From: Rhodocyclaceae bacterium
Lineage (GTDB): Bacteria > Pseudomonadota > Gammaproteobacteria > Burkholderiales > Rhodocyclaceae
Reading direction: 5' to 3'
Length of the DNA stretch: 33,961 nucleotides
Assembly: GCA_026415155.1 (NCBI GenBank)
Contig: JAOAHQ010000070.1
Coordinates: 1-33,961 of the forward strand
Shown here: piece by piece, positions 17,670 through 29,171 of the stretch
Numbering within the stretch: position 1 is the stretch's first letter
Layout: every line of letters begins with the position of its first letter
Notes under the pieces: generated by a model
Database searches by the model: none
Told to the model about the DNA's origin: nothing
Seen by the model: only the letters and a program-made list of their open reading frames with translations
Made by a program: the position numbers and the translations under genes

Positions 17670-18709
17670 CGCGAAACCTCCAGCTTCCAGCCCACCTGCT
17701 CGCCGGCGCGCAGCGGCACGAGCCCATCGTCGGGGAGATAGGGCAGTTCCCCCGGCACCGGCCAGGCTTCCTTGACGAGGGTGATTTTCTCGGCATTGCG
17801 CGGCAAGCCATAGAAATCGGCGCCGTGGAAACTCGCAAAGGCTTCGAGCTTATCGAGCGCGCCGGCCGCTTCGAAGGCTTCGGCATAAAGTTCGAGCGCG
17901 GCATGGGCGGTATAGCAACCGGCGCAGCCGCAGGCGGCCTCCTTGGTCTTCTTGCCATGCGGAGCCGAGTCGGTGCCGAGAAAGAACTTCGGATTGCCCG
18001 AAATCGCCGCCTGGAGGAGCGCTTGTCGGTGCGCCTCGCGCTTTAAGACCGGCAGGCAGTAGTGATGCGGCCGCAGCCCGCCAGCAAAGAGTGCGTTTCT
18101 GTTCAAAAGCAGGTGATGCGCGGTGATCGTTGCGGCTACCTGCGGGCCGGCAGCTTTCACGAACTCGACGCCCTCACGGGTCGTGACGTGCTCCAGCACG
18201 ACTTTCAGCGCTGGAAAGTCCTTCGTGAGCGGCGCTAGCACCGTGTCGATGAATACGGCCTCGCGGTCGAAGATGTCGACCTCTGGATCGGTGACCTCGC
18301 CATGCACGAGGAGCGGCAGGCCAAGCGCTTCCATGCGCTCAAGCGTCGCATAGCATTTCTTCAAGTCGGTCACGCCGGCGTCCGAATTCGTCGTCGCGCC
18401 CGCCGGATAGAGCTTCACGGCATGGATGATGCCGCTCGCTTTGGCGCGGTCGATCTCCTCGGGCGGCAGGTTGTCGGTGAGGTAGAGCGTCATCAAGGGC
18501 GTGAAACTCGGCCCGGGCGGGACGGCCGCGAGGATGCGCGCGCGATAGGCGGCCGCCTGTTCGACCGTCGTCACCGGCGGCTTGAGATTCGGCATCACGA
18601 TCGCGCGCGCGAAGCGCTTCGCCGTATCGGGCAAGACGGCGCGGAGCGCCTCGCCATCGCGCAGGTGCAGATGCCAGTCGTCGGGGCGAGTGAGCGTAAG
18701 GGTCTGCAT
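17666..18709 (-). CDS. pyrC: Dihydroorotase PyrC
   Basis: PyrC cyclises N-carbamoyl-aspartate to dihydroorotate in pyrimidine synthesis. The 347 aa match the class II enzyme of Escherichia coli in length. Metal ligands are visible: [10 protein letters not shown] (His13, His15), the lysine of [15 protein letters not shown] that is carbamylated in the family, LLVHGEV, LEHVTT and the catalytic Asp of [15 protein letters not shown]. It starts 10 bp after rsmI and overlaps the lipoprotein gene by 4 bp. An in-frame extension upstream would run into rsmI and is less likely. Confidence 0.95.
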   Translation of the reverse strand: MQTLTLTRPDDWHLHLRDGEALRAVLPDTAKRFARAIVMPNLKPPVTTVEQAAAYRARILAAVPPGPSFTPLMTLYLTDNLPPEEIDRAKASGIIHAVKLYPAGATTNSDAGVTDLKKCYATLERMEALGLPLLVHGEVTDPEVDIFDREAVFIDTVLAPLTKDFPALKVVLEHVTTREGVEFVKAAGPQVAATITAHHLLLNRNALFAGGLRPHHYCLPVLKREAHRQALLQAAISGNPKFFLGTDSAPHGKKTKEAACGCAGCYTAHAALELYAEAFEAAGALDKLEAFASFHGADFYGLPRNAEKITLVKEAWPVPGELPYLPDDGLVPLRAGEQVGWKLEVSR

Positions 18710-18719
18710 GGCGTCGATT

Positions 18720-19550
18720 CTAACTGCCCTTGATTTCGAGCGCCCGCGCATAGAGCGCGTTCTTCGGCAGGCCGGTGATCCCGGCGGCGAGCTTCGCCGC
18801 CTGCTTGACGGGCAGCTCGGCGAGCAAAAGTTTCAGGATGCGCTCGCTCTCGGCATCGAGCCCGGCCTTCGGCGGCGGGGCGGAGACGATGAGCACGAAT
18901 TCGCCCCTTGGCCGGTGTTCTTCAGCGGCGAGCCAAGCCGGCGCGGTGGAGAGCGGCAGGCGCGCGATTTCTTCGAAGCGCTTTGTGAGTTCGCGCGCGA
19001 TGACGATCTCGCGCTCAGGCTCGAAGAGCGCGGCGAGATCGGCGACGGTCTCGGCGATACGGTGAGGCGCTTCAAAGAAGACGAGCGTGGCCGGCATCGT
19101 TTTCAACGCCGCGAGCGCCGTCTGGCGCGCGCCGGCCTTGGCGGGCAAAAAGCCCGCGAAGTAAAAGGGCCCCTCGAAGCCCGCGGCCGAGAGCGCGGCG
19201 ATCGCGGCGTTCGGGCCAGGGATGGGAGTGATGCGCAAGCCCGCCGCCCGCACGGCGGCCACCGCGCGCGCGCCTGGATCGGAGATGGCCGGCGTGCCGG
19301 CATCGGAGATCAGCGCAACGTTTTGCCCCGCGGCGAGCGAGTCGATGAGGCGCGCGGCGGCAGCGCGCTCGTTGTGCTCGTGAAGCGCCAGGCAGGGCGT
19401 GCGAATGCCGTAGTGATCAAGGAGCCGCCGCGCATGGCGCGTATCCTCGCAGGCAATGAGATCAACGGCCTTGAGCGTCTCGAGCGCGCGCAGCGTGATG
19501 TCGGCGAGGTTGCCGATCGGGGTGGCGACGATGAATAATGTGCCAGTCAT
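18720..19550 (-). CDS. rsmI: 16S rRNA (cytidine1402-2'-O)-methyltransferase RsmI
   Basis: RsmI methylates the ribose of C1402 in 16S rRNA, the same base that RsmH modifies. The product (276 aa from ATG 19550) shows [56 protein letters not shown] and [10 protein letters not shown], all typical of this SAM-dependent family. An alternative ATG three codons upstream (19559) has GGGGG close by and is possible. The gene is divergent from yraN, and the start codons touch or overlap, leaving no room for ordinary promoters between them. Confidence 0.93.
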   Translation of the reverse strand: MTGTLFIVATPIGNLADITLRALETLKAVDLIACEDTRHARRLLDHYGIRTPCLALHEHNERAAAARLIDSLAAGQNVALISDAGTPAISDPGARAVAAVRAAGLRITPIPGPNAAIAALSAAGFEGPFYFAGFLPAKAGARQTALAALKTMPATLVFFEAPHRIAETVADLAALFEPEREIVIARELTKRFEEIARLPLSTAPAWLAAEEHRPRGEFVLIVSAPPPKAGLDAESERILKLLLAELPVKQAAKLAAGITGLPKNALYARALEIKGS

Positions 19551-19908
19551 GGACGGCATTATCCCCCACCCGAGGCAAGCGATTGGCGCGGCGGCCGAAG
19601 AGCGCGCGGCGCGGCATCTCGCTGCCGAGGGACTTGTGATCCTGGCGAGGAATTTCCGTGTCAAGGGCGGTGAGCTCGATCTCGTCTGCCGGGATGGGAA
19701 AACGACCGTCTTCGTCGAAGTGCGCCGTCGTGCCCGCGCCGAGTTTGGCGGCGCCGCGGCAAGCATCACGGCGGCGAAGCAAAAGCGGCTCATCCTTGCC
19801 GCGCGCCATTGGCTCGCCCGGCATGGCGAAGGCCCGTGCCGCTTCGATTGCGTGCTGATCGAGGGCGACCGGCTCGAATGGATCAAGGATGCGTTTCGTC
19901 TGGATTAG
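19549..19908 (+). CDS. yraN: YraN family endonuclease-like protein (UPF0102)
   Basis: YraN proteins have a Holliday-junction-resolvase-like nuclease fold, and their function is not settled. The 119 aa begin [20 protein letters not shown]. The family core follows: RHLAAEGLVILARNFRVKGGELDLVCRDG with the Glu-Leu-Asp metal site, then VFVEVRRR and the C-terminal RFDCVLIEG. The start is uncertain. An in-frame ATG at 19531 is also possible. The neighbours rsmI, gmhA/diaA and the BON lipoprotein match the yraL-yraN-diaA-dolP order of Escherichia coli. Its end overlaps the next gene by 20 bp. Confidence 0.9.
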   Translation: MDGIIPHPRQAIGAAAEERAARHLAAEGLVILARNFRVKGGELDLVCRDGKTTVFVEVRRRARAEFGGAAASITAAKQKRLILAARHWLARHGEGPCRFDCVLIEGDRLEWIKDAFRLD

Positions 19909-20257
19909 CCTCCTCTCGCTCGCCTTGAGCCTCGCGGCGCGGGCCGAGAGCGTCAGGCTGCTCGTGCAAAGCTCGCCGCTTGCGGGTTTTCAGTATCACG
20001 CCGGCGAAGCGCTGTGGGATGAGCTCAAGGTCGGCGACCGGCTCACCCTGATCCGCGAGCCGGAAAATCCCTATGATGCCCGCGCGGTGCGCGTCGAATG
20101 GCGCGGCCACAAGCTCGGCTATCTACCGCGCGCCGAGAACGAGGCGGTGGCAGCAGCCATGGATCGCGGCGAGCGCGTCGAAGGCCGCATCGCAGCGCTC
20201 GTGCGGCACAAGAACCCCTGGCGGCGCCTGCGCATCGACGTATTTGTGATCCTTTAG
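19889..20257 (+). CDS. Secreted HIRAN-domain protein
   Basis: The 122-aa product starts with a signal peptide (MRFVWISLLSLALSLAARA, likely cut after ARA). The rest is essentially one HIRAN-like domain: LVQSSPLAGFQYHAGEALWDEL, then the typical LTLIREPENPYDARAVRVEW and HKLGYLPRAENEAVAAAMD. HIRAN domains of eukaryotic helicases bind DNA ends. What a periplasmic single-domain version binds is not known to me. The gene overlaps the end of yraN by 20 bp in another frame, so the two are co-transcribed, and it precedes gmhA by 54 bp. Confidence 0.8.
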   Translation: MRFVWISLLSLALSLAARAESVRLLVQSSPLAGFQYHAGEALWDELKVGDRLTLIREPENPYDARAVRVEWRGHKLGYLPRAENEAVAAAMDRGERVEGRIAALVRHKNPWRRLRIDVFVIL

Positions 20258-20296
20258 CGGTTCTTTTCCCGCCCCGGGCAGGGCCAGCGCGCCGGG

Positions 20297-21539
<1,243 letters not shown>

Positions 21540-21543
<4 letters not shown>

Positions 21544-22028
21544 TCTATCCGCCGCCGGCCTTCGAAGCCAAGCTCTGCGCGCCCGCTGAGCTGGTGGCGC
21601 GAGCCGCGGCGCTGCCGCGGCCGCTCGTCTTCACCAATGGCTGCTTTGACATCCTGCACCGCGGCCATGTCACGTATCTCGCCCAGGCGCGCGCCCTCGG
21701 GGCGAGTCTCGTCGTGGCAGTCAATTCCGATGCCTCGGTCAAGCGCCTCGGCAAGGGGCCAGATCGGCCGGTCAATGCGCTCGAAGACCGCCTCGCGGTG
21801 CTCGCCGCCTTGGAAAGCGTCTCGCTCGTCACCTGGTTCGAGGAAGATACGCCCTTAGAGCGCATCCTCGAATGTAGGCCCGAGATCCTCGTCAAGGGCG
21901 GCGATTGGCCCGTGGAAAAAATCGTCGGCGCGGCGGAAGTGATCGGCTGGGGCGGCGAGGTGCATTCGATCCCCTTTCGCCATGAGCGCTCGACGAGCGC
22001 TTTGCTCGAAAAAATCCGGCGCCTGTGA
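21540..22028 (+). CDS. rfaE2: D-glycero-beta-D-manno-heptose 1-phosphate adenylyltransferase (stand-alone)
   Basis: This enzyme charges heptose 1-phosphate with ATP to give ADP-heptose for LPS. The 162 aa correspond only to the C-terminal half of bifunctional HldE. Visible motifs are the nucleotidyltransferase VFTNGCFDILHRGHVTYL with the HxGH element, VAVNSDASVKRLGKGPDRPVN, EILVKGGDW and the end FRHERSTSALLEKIR. No kinase half is nearby. The start is GTG (21540-21542), overlapping the dolP stop as GTGA, so it is coupled to the lipoprotein gene. Confidence 0.93.
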
Positions 22029-22033
22029 GCGCC
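22018..22033. terminator. Short hairpin spanning the two convergent stop codons
   Basis: GGCGC and GCGCC pair across CTGTGA, which contains the stop of the adenylyltransferase gene. The ssb stop is only 6 bp further. No T-tract is present on either side. This is weak evidence for a shared terminator. Confidence 0.25.
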
Positions 22034-22034
22034 G

Positions 22035-22484
22035 TCAGAACGGAATGTCGTCCTCGAAATTGCTGAAGCCGTTGTCGGCGGGAGCGGGCTGCGCCTTCGC
22101 AGGCGCGGGGCGGCTCGCCGCGCCTTCGCGCGGCGCCTCGCCCGCGCCTTCGCGGCGGCCGAGCATCTGCATCTCCTGCGCCTCGATCTCGGTCGTGTAG
22201 CGATCCTGGCCGTCCTGGCCTTGCCACTTGCGCGTGCGCAGGCGCCCCTCGATATAGACCTGGGAGCCCTTCTTGAGATACTGGCCGGCGATCTCGGCGA
22301 GCTTGCGGTAAAAGACCACGCGATGCCACTCGGTGAGCTCCTTCTTCTCGCCGGTATTCTTGTCTTTCCAGGACTCCGTCGTCGCGACGCGGATGTTGGC
22401 CACCGCGTCGCCATTCGGCAAATAGCGGACTTCCGGATCCGCGCCGAGATTGCCCACCAGAATCACCTTGTTTACCGAAGCCAT
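22035..22484 (-). CDS. ssb: Single-stranded DNA-binding protein SSB
   Basis: SSB coats single-stranded DNA during replication and repair and recruits partners through its tail. The 149 aa start [23 protein letters not shown], the classic OB-fold opening, with [21 protein letters not shown] and [14 protein letters not shown] proline/alanine/glutamine-rich linker follows, then the acidic tip DDIPF that binds partner proteins. A GGGAG site lies just before the ATG. It is downstream of the MFS gene on the same strand with a 10-bp gap. Confidence 0.97.
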   Translation of the reverse strand: MASVNKVILVGNLGADPEVRYLPNGDAVANIRVATTESWKDKNTGEKKELTEWHRVVFYRKLAEIAGQYLKKGSQVYIEGRLRTRKWQGQDGQDRYTTEIEAQEMQMLGRREGAGEAPREGAASRPAPAKAQPAPADNGFSNFEDDIPF

Positions 22485-22494
22485 GTCGTTCTCC

Positions 22495-23682
22495 CTAGTT
22501 CGTCCGTGGGTTGGGTGCCTGCAACCGCGTCGCCAAAATCAGCCAGATGATACCAAGCGCGGCGCAGGCCAGATGGACGGCGCCCGTGCCGAGGTGCTTG
22601 ACGAGCCAGCCGCCCAGGGCGCCGCCGAAGAAAAGCCCCACCGATTGCGTCGTGTTGTAAACCCCGAGCGCCGCGCCCTTGGCCGCCGGCGGCGCGAGGC
22701 GCGAGATCAAGGAAGGCTGCAAGGCTTCGAGGATGTTGAAGGCAATGAAGAACAGCGTGAGCCACAGCGCGGCGCTCCACAGCCCCGCCCCGAAAAAGGC
22801 AAGCCCCGCCTGCACGAAGACGAGGAGCGCCACAGCGCCAGCATAGATGAGCCGCATGCGGCCGCGGCGCTCGGCGATGATGATCGCCGGCACCATGACA
22901 ACGAAGGAAAGCAGCACGGCGGGCAGATAAATCTTCCAGTGCTCGCTGCCCGCGAGCCCTGCCGCGACAAGCGCCGGCGGGATCACGACCCACAGCGCCG
23001 TCTGCATCAGGTGCAGCGCGAAGACGCCGAAATTGAGCTGGGCGAGCCGGCTATCGAGTAGCACGGCCGATAGCGGCGGGCGCTCGGGGTGGCCAAAACT
23101 CGGCGCTGGCGGCACGGCCGTATAGAGCAGCAAGATCGCCCCGAGCGCGAGCGCGCCGATCAATGCAAAGAGGCCAGAGAGCCCCAGCGCGGCGGCCAAG
23201 GGCGGTGCGATCACGAGGGAAGCGGCGAAGACGAGGCCGATCGAGGCGCCGATCATCGCCATCACCTTGGTGCGATGCTGCTCGCGCGTCAAGTCCGCCG
23301 CAAGCGCCGAGACGGCGGCCGAAATCGCCCCGGCGCCTTGCAGCACGCGCGCGGCGATCATCCAGTGCATGTCGGGTGCTACCGCGGCGAGGAAGCTCCC
23401 TGCGGCGAAGAGGAGCAGCCCAGCGACGATCACGGGCTTTCTGCCGAAGCGGTCGGAGGCGATGCCGAAAGGGATCTGCAGGAGGGCTTGCGTCAAGCCA
23501 TAGGCGCCGAGCGCGAAGCCGACCAAGGCCGCATCCTCCCCCCCGGGCAGCTCGCGCGCGAGCACGGCGAATACCGGCAGCACGAGGAAGAGCCCGAGCA
23601 TGCGCAGGCCGAAGATCGCGGCAAGCGCCATGCCGGCGCGCCGTTCGGCGGGAGTCATGGCGTCGGTGGCTGGAGAGCGCAT
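22495..23682 (-). CDS. MFS transporter
   Basis: The 395-aa integral membrane protein has about 12 hydrophobic segments. The MFS loop motif between helices 2 and 3 is [20 protein letters not shown], and the helix 4-5 region has [21 protein letters not shown]. It resembles the YajR-type family of proton-driven drug/H+ antiporter-like carriers, without YajR's extra C-terminal domain. The substrate cannot be read from the sequence. It forms a pair with ssb. Betaproteobacteria often have this pair facing uvrA, but no uvrA reading frame is upstream here. Two starts are possible, ATG 23682 or the ATG eight codons on. Neither has a strong ribosome binding site. Confidence 0.88.
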   Translation of the reverse strand: MRSPATDAMTPAERRAGMALAAIFGLRMLGLFLVLPVFAVLARELPGGEDAALVGFALGAYGLTQALLQIPFGIASDRFGRKPVIVAGLLLFAAGSFLAAVAPDMHWMIAARVLQGAGAISAAVSALAADLTREQHRTKVMAMIGASIGLVFAASLVIAPPLAAALGLSGLFALIGALALGAILLLYTAVPPAPSFGHPERPPLSAVLLDSRLAQLNFGVFALHLMQTALWVVIPPALVAAGLAGSEHWKIYLPAVLLSFVVMVPAIIIAERRGRMRLIYAGAVALLVFVQAGLAFFGAGLWSAALWLTLFFIAFNILEALQPSLISRLAPPAAKGAALGVYNTTQSVGLFFGGALGGWLVKHLGTGAVHLACAALGIIWLILATRLQAPNPRTN

Positions 23683-23807
23683 GGAAAATCCAGCTCAATG
23701 CCGCCTGTCGCGCAGGTTTTCCCGATGGGTGAGCTGATCGTCACCAATGGGGGCGCTACGCAGAGCGTGTTTGGAATTCATCGTTTGGAACCGATTCGAG
23801 ACCACGC

Positions 23808-23835
23808 ATCTTATCCGAGGAAGCAAGTGGTTCAA
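23808..23835 (-). promoter_or_regulatory. Possible promoter of the MFS-ssb pair
   Basis: TTGAAC (23835-23830) and TAAGAT (23813-23808) are 16 bp apart, each with 4 of 6 consensus bases. They lie about 125 bp before the MFS start. The rest of the 172-bp gap between MFS and algR shows no gene I recognise. Confidence 0.3.
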
Positions 23836-23854
23836 CTTTCCCTGCCGGCCAGAC

Positions 23855-24610
23855 TCACAGCCCCAGCCGCGTCTTCACCTGGGGCCACTGGCGCCGGCTC
23901 ACCGTCAAGCGCTCGGTTACCCCCTTCAAGGAGAGTTCCCAGTGCGCCTCGCCGTGCGCGTTTTCGACGCGCGCCGCGCCCGCGACGGCAGCGACGGCGA
24001 CGAGGCAATTGCGATGGATTCGCACGAAGCGAGCGGCGAATTCGGCTTCGAGATGAGCGAGCGACTCTTCGAGCAGGTATGCGCGCTCAGGCGTGCGCGC
24101 CGTGACGTATTTCAGTTCGGCGCGCAAATAAAGCACCGCGTCGATCGGCACGAGGATGACCTGGCCGCGCTCGACGACGCGCAAGCGCGTGCGCTGAGGC
24201 GCGGCGAGGGCGGCGAAGTCGGCGCTGGCAAGACGGCGCGCCTTCCTGAGCGCCTCGAGCAGGCGCTCGGCGCGCACCGGCTTCATGAGGTAATCGGCGG
24301 CGGAAAGTTCGAAGGCCTTAAGCGCGAACTCGTCGTGGGCCGTCACGAACACCACGGCCGGCGCCTGCGGCAGGCCGGCGAGCTGCTGGGCGAGCTCGAG
24401 CCCGCCCATCTCGGGCATCGCGATGTCGGCGAGCACGATGTCGACGGGCACGGACAAGGCCGCGAGCCGCTCGAGGGCCGCGAGGCCATTGTCGGCCTCG
24501 CCGACGAGCTCATGGGGAAATTCCCCGGCGATGTCGGAAAGGAGCGCCTTGAGCCGCGCCCGCGCCGGCGGCTCGTCATCGACGATGAGGATGCGCGGGC
24601 GGGCGTTCAT
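23855..24610 (-). CDS. algR: LytTR-family response regulator, AlgR-like
   Basis: The 251-aa protein has an N-terminal receiver domain (RILIVDDEPPAR acidic pair, phospho-acceptor Asp in VDIVLADIAMPEMGG, conserved Thr in FVTAHDEFAL, Lys in YLMKPVRAERLL). Its C-terminal LytTR DNA-binding domain runs about residues 145-245 (RGQVILVPIDAVLYLRAELKYV, SLAHLEAEFAARFVRIHRN). In pseudomonads AlgR controls alginate, twitching and virulence genes. Targets here are unknown. It overlaps the kinase gene upstream by 4 bp (ATGA) and would be phosphorylated by it. Confidence 0.9.
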   Translation of the reverse strand: MNARPRILIVDDEPPARARLKALLSDIAGEFPHELVGEADNGLAALERLAALSVPVDIVLADIAMPEMGGLELAQQLAGLPQAPAVVFVTAHDEFALKAFELSAADYLMKPVRAERLLEALRKARRLASADFAALAAPQRTRLRVVERGQVILVPIDAVLYLRAELKYVTARTPERAYLLEESLAHLEAEFAARFVRIHRNCLVAVAAVAGAARVENAHGEAHWELSLKGVTERLTVSRRQWPQVKTRLGL

Positions 24611-25611
24611 GTCTGGCGCCGCAGCGGCAGTTCGACGCGCACCCGGAAGCGGCCATCGGCGCTGCGTGTCTCGAGGCTTGCTTCGAGGTCGTAAAAGAGC
24701 AAGAGGCGCTCGCGCAGGTTGGCAAGCGCCAGCTGGCTGCCCGGCCGCGGGGAGGCGCCTGGCGCGAGCGGATTGTCGATCTCGATGACGAGACGCTTAG
24801 CATCGCTGCGGATACTGACGCCGATCTCGCCGGCTGTGGCGAGCGGCTCGATGCCGTGATGGACGGCGTTTTCGATGAGCGGCTGCAAAAGAAGCGGCGG
24901 CGCGAGCAGATCGGACGGGAAAGGATCGATCTGCCAGCGCACGCGCAAGCGCTCCCCCAGCCGCAGGCGCTCGATGTCGAGGTATTTCTGGGCCAGCGCG
25001 ATATCGTCGGCCAGCGGCAGGAGCTCGCGGCTATCGCGCATCAAGGCGCGGTAGAGCTCGGCGAGCGCTTCGAGCGCGGCCTCGGCGCGGCGCGCATCTT
25101 CGCGCAGCACGCCGAGCACGGCATTCAGGCTGTTGTAAAGGAAATGCGGCCGGATACGCGCCGTGAGCGCCGCGAGGCGCGCTTCGGCCAAGGCAGGGGC
25201 CCGCGCGCGCGCCACGAGATCGAGCCAGTAGAGGAGGAAGAGCGCCGCTGCACCCGCGGCGAGCGGCGCGCGCCTGGCACTCTCGGCCATGCCGAAGAGA
25301 TGAGCGAGAAAGGTTTGGCTGACGAGCGCCATCGTCATGGCAAGCAGGATGACGAGAAGGGCGCCAAGCCGTGGCGGCAGCCGCTGTAAAACAGGAGAAG
25401 CGGCGTAGAGCAGGATCAAAGTGCAGAGCAGCGCCGGTTCACTCCAGGCCGCCAGTTCGGCGATCTCGAACGGCAGCCGGGCCGCCTCGCGGTTCGCGAT
25501 GAGCGCGGCTACGACAAGCAGGCCATTGGCCGCGAGCAAGAGGCGCAGCCAGATGCCCTGGTTGCGGAAATCCGGCAGGCGGAAGGCAGGCGGACGCAAG
25601 GGTATACTCAT
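24607..25611 (-). CDS. algZ: Sensor histidine kinase, AlgZ/FimS-like
   Basis: The 334 aa start with a membrane domain of about four helices (residues about 20-155). The kinase core is of the LytS/AlgZ type: the phospho-acceptor His is in RPHFLYNSLNAVLGVL and the ATP-binding N box is LLLQPLIENAVHHGIEPL. The GSQLALANLRERLLLFY glycine region is reduced, as in this family. AlgZ-AlgR beside argH is also the pseudomonad order. It is divergent from argH with only 33 bp between the start codons, so their promoters must overlap each other's coding ends. Confidence 0.9.
   Translation of the reverse strand: MSIPLRPPAFRLPDFRNQGIWLRLLLAANGLLVVAALIANREAARLPFEIAELAAWSEPALLCTLILLYAASPVLQRLPPRLGALLVILLAMTMALVSQTFLAHLFGMAESARRAPLAAGAAALFLLYWLDLVARARAPALAEARLAALTARIRPHFLYNSLNAVLGVLREDARRAEAALEALAELYRALMRDSRELLPLADDIALAQKYLDIERLRLGERLRVRWQIDPFPSDLLAPPLLLQPLIENAVHHGIEPLATAGEIGVSIRSDAKRLVIEIDNPLAPGASPRPGSQLALANLRERLLLFYDLEASLETRSADGRFRVRVELPLRRQT
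25603..25608 (+). promoter_or_regulatory. Possible -10 box of argH
   Basis: TATACT (5 of 6 consensus bases) overlaps the first codons of algZ, 36 bp before the argH ATG. No -35 match is seen at 17 bp. Confidence 0.35.
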
Positions 25612-25644
25612 CGCTTTTGACGCATCCGTTCGACATTTCCCATT

Positions 25645-27035
25645 ATGTCAGATCATTCCCAAGAGGCGGGCCAAGCCTGGTCTGGCCGTTTTTCCGAACC
25701 CGTTGCCGAGCTCGTCAAGCGCTACACCGCCTCGGTGTTTTTCGATCGGCGCCTGTGGCGGCAGGACATCCAAGGCTCGCTTGCCCATGCGAAGATGCTC
25801 GCCCGGCAGGGCATCCTCTCGAATGAAGACCTGGCCGCGATCGAGCGCGGCATGGGCGAGATCGCCGCCGAAATCGAGCGCGGCGAATTCGCTTGGCAGC
25901 TGGATGCCGAGGACGTGCATCTCAACATCGAAAAACGCCTCACGGCGCTCATCGGCGAGGCCGGCAAGCGCTTGCATACCGGCCGCTCGCGCAACGACCA
26001 GGTCGCCACCGACATCCGCCTGTGGCTGCGCGAGGCGATCGATACGATCACTGGCCTCCTGAAGAACCTCATACGCGCGCTCCTCGACTTGGCCGAAGCG
26101 CATGCCGCCACGCCGATGCCCGGCTTCACCCATTTGCAAGTCGCCCAGCCAGTCACTTTCGGTCACCATCTCTTGGCCTATGTCGAGATGTTCGCGCGCG
26201 ATGGCGAACGCTTCGCCGATTGCCGCAAGCGCGTCAATCGTCTGCCGCTCGGCGCGGCGGCGCTCGCTGGCACCACCTTCCCCATCGACCGCGATTTCGT
26301 CGCGCGCGAGCTCGGCTTCGACGGCTTGTGCGAAAACTCGCTCGATGCCGTTTCCGACCGCGACTTCGCGATCGAATTCACTGCCGCGGCTTCGCTCGTG
26401 ATGGTGCACCTTTCACGCTTTTCGGAAGAGCTGATCCTCTGGATGAATCCAAGGCTTGGCTTCATCGATCTAGCCGACCGCTTCTGCACCGGCTCTTCGA
26501 TCATGCCGCAGAAGAAGAACCCGGATGTGCCTGAGCTTGCGCGGGGCAAAAGCGGCCGCGTCTTCGGCCACCTTGTCGGCCTCTTGACGCTCATGAAGGG
26601 GCAGCCGCTCGCCTACAACAAGGACAACCAGGAAGACAAGGAGCCCCTGTTCGACACGGCCGATACCGTGATCGACAGCTTGCGCATCTTCGCCGACCTG
26701 GTGCCCGGCATCCGCGTCAAGGCCGACGCGATGGCGGCGGCCTTGCGGCAAGGCTATGCCACGGCGACCGATCTCGCCGACTACCTCGTCAAGAAGGGAC
26801 TGCCATTTCGCGATGCGCACGAGGCGGTGGCGCGCGCGGTGCGGCTGGCCGAAGCGAAGGGCTGCGATCTCGCCGAGCTTTCACTTTCCGAATTGCAGGC
26901 CTTTTCACCGCTCATCGCGGCGGACGTCTATGAAGTGCTGACCGTCGCCGGCGCGCTTGCGGCGCGCGACCACATCGGCGGCACGGCGCCGGCGCAAGTC
27001 CAAGCGGCGATCGCGCGCTGGCGCGAGAAGCTCTG

Positions 27036-27036
<1 letters not shown>
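25645..27036 (+). CDS. argH: Argininosuccinate lyase ArgH
   Basis: ArgH splits argininosuccinate into arginine and fumarate, the last step of arginine synthesis. The 463 aa show the opening [33 protein letters not shown] at 111-123, the catalytic His of [12 protein letters not shown] (His163), and the fumarase-superfamily signature [12 protein letters not shown] at 283-294 with the catalytic Ser. It starts at the ATG at 25645 without a clear Shine-Dalgarno sequence. It is followed by a kinase gene whose ATG shares a base with the argH TGA, so arginine synthesis and the kinase are co-expressed. Confidence 0.97.
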
Positions 27037-28339
<1,303 letters not shown>

Positions 28340-28340
<1 letters not shown>

Positions 28341-29107
28341 TGGCCATTTTCCGCAAGACCGTGCCACTGGGTGAACAAGACCGGCTTGCCGCCGAGGCAG
28401 ACGGCCTCGCGGCGCTTGCTGCCACGGGCGCACTGCGCGTGCCCGCCGTGTTGGGCCAAGGCCAAGATGGCCAGCACGCCTGGCTCGAGCTCGAATATTT
28501 CGAGCTTACCGCCCTCGATCGCTTAAGCGGCGCGCGCCTCGGCGAGCAGCTGGCCGCCCTGCATCGCGCGTACGGGCCGGACGACGTCTATGGCTGGCCG
28601 CGCGACAATTACATCGGCATGAACCCGCAATCGAATCGGTCGCACCCGAGCTGGGCCCGCTTCTTCGCCGCCGAACGGCTCGCGCCGCAATTGGCCTGGG
28701 CGAGCAGCAATGGGCTCGAGCGCGTCTGGCGCGACAAGGGCGAGCGGCTTTGTGAAAAGCTCGGCGCCTTCTTCCTCGACTACCGGCCAGCGCCTTCCCT
28801 CTTGCATGGCGATCTATGGGGCGGCAATGCCGGCCGGCTGCCCGACGGCACGCCGGTCGTCTTCGATCCGGCCGTCTATCGCGGCGACCGCGAGACGGAT
28901 CTCGCGATGAGCGAGCTCTTCGGCGGTTTCCCGGAATCCTTCTACGCGGCCTACCGGCTCGCCTGGCCGCTCGACCCTGGCTACGAGACGCGGAAGACGC
29001 TCTACAACCTCTACCACGTCTTGAACCACCTCAACCTGTTCGGCGCGGCCTACCTCAATCAGGCCAAGCGCATGATCGACAAGCTGCTGGCCGAATTGCG
29101 CGGCTGA
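28340..29107 (+). CDS. Fructosamine-kinase-family protein, short N-terminus
   Basis: The 255-aa product belongs to the fructosamine-3-kinase/aminoglycoside-phosphotransferase-like fold. DDVYGWPRDNYIGMNPQSNR, then SWARFFAAERL, the catalytic loop HGDLWGGN (156-163) and the metal-binding VFDPAVYRGDRETDLAM are clear. FN3K enzymes phosphorylate ketosamines on glycated proteins, leading to deglycation. Family members usually have about 30 more residues at the N-terminus, with a glycine loop ahead of the ATP lysine. Here the protein starts at MAIFRKT, near where that lysine strand is expected, and the upstream frame does not look like the missing part. The ATG overlaps the kinase TAA by 1 nt. Confidence 0.87.
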
Positions 29108-29114
29108 TCTGATC

Positions 29115-29135
29115 GTCTGGGTTTTCCCTTCAGAC
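29115..29135 (+). terminator. Weak hairpin after the argH-kinase-FN3K group
   Basis: GTCTG and CAGAC pair around GG-TTTT-CC with a 2-nt bulge, 8 bp after the FN3K stop. There is no T-tract, so termination is uncertain. Confidence 0.25.
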
Positions 29136-29140
29136 AGGGC

Positions 29141-29146
29141 TATACT
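29141..29146 (+). promoter_or_regulatory. Possible -10 box of the coiled-coil gene
   Basis: TATACT (5 of 6 consensus bases) lies 26 bp before the ATG at 29172, followed by a purine-rich GGAG-containing leader. The matching -35 is poor. Confidence 0.4.
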
Positions 29147-29171
29147 CGGGAGGCGGAGAGGGGAGAGAAGC

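Noticed and set aside
23683-23854. Possible remnant gene in the MFS-algR gap
   Set aside because: Frames are open in places but show no family motif, start signal or resemblance to uvrA.
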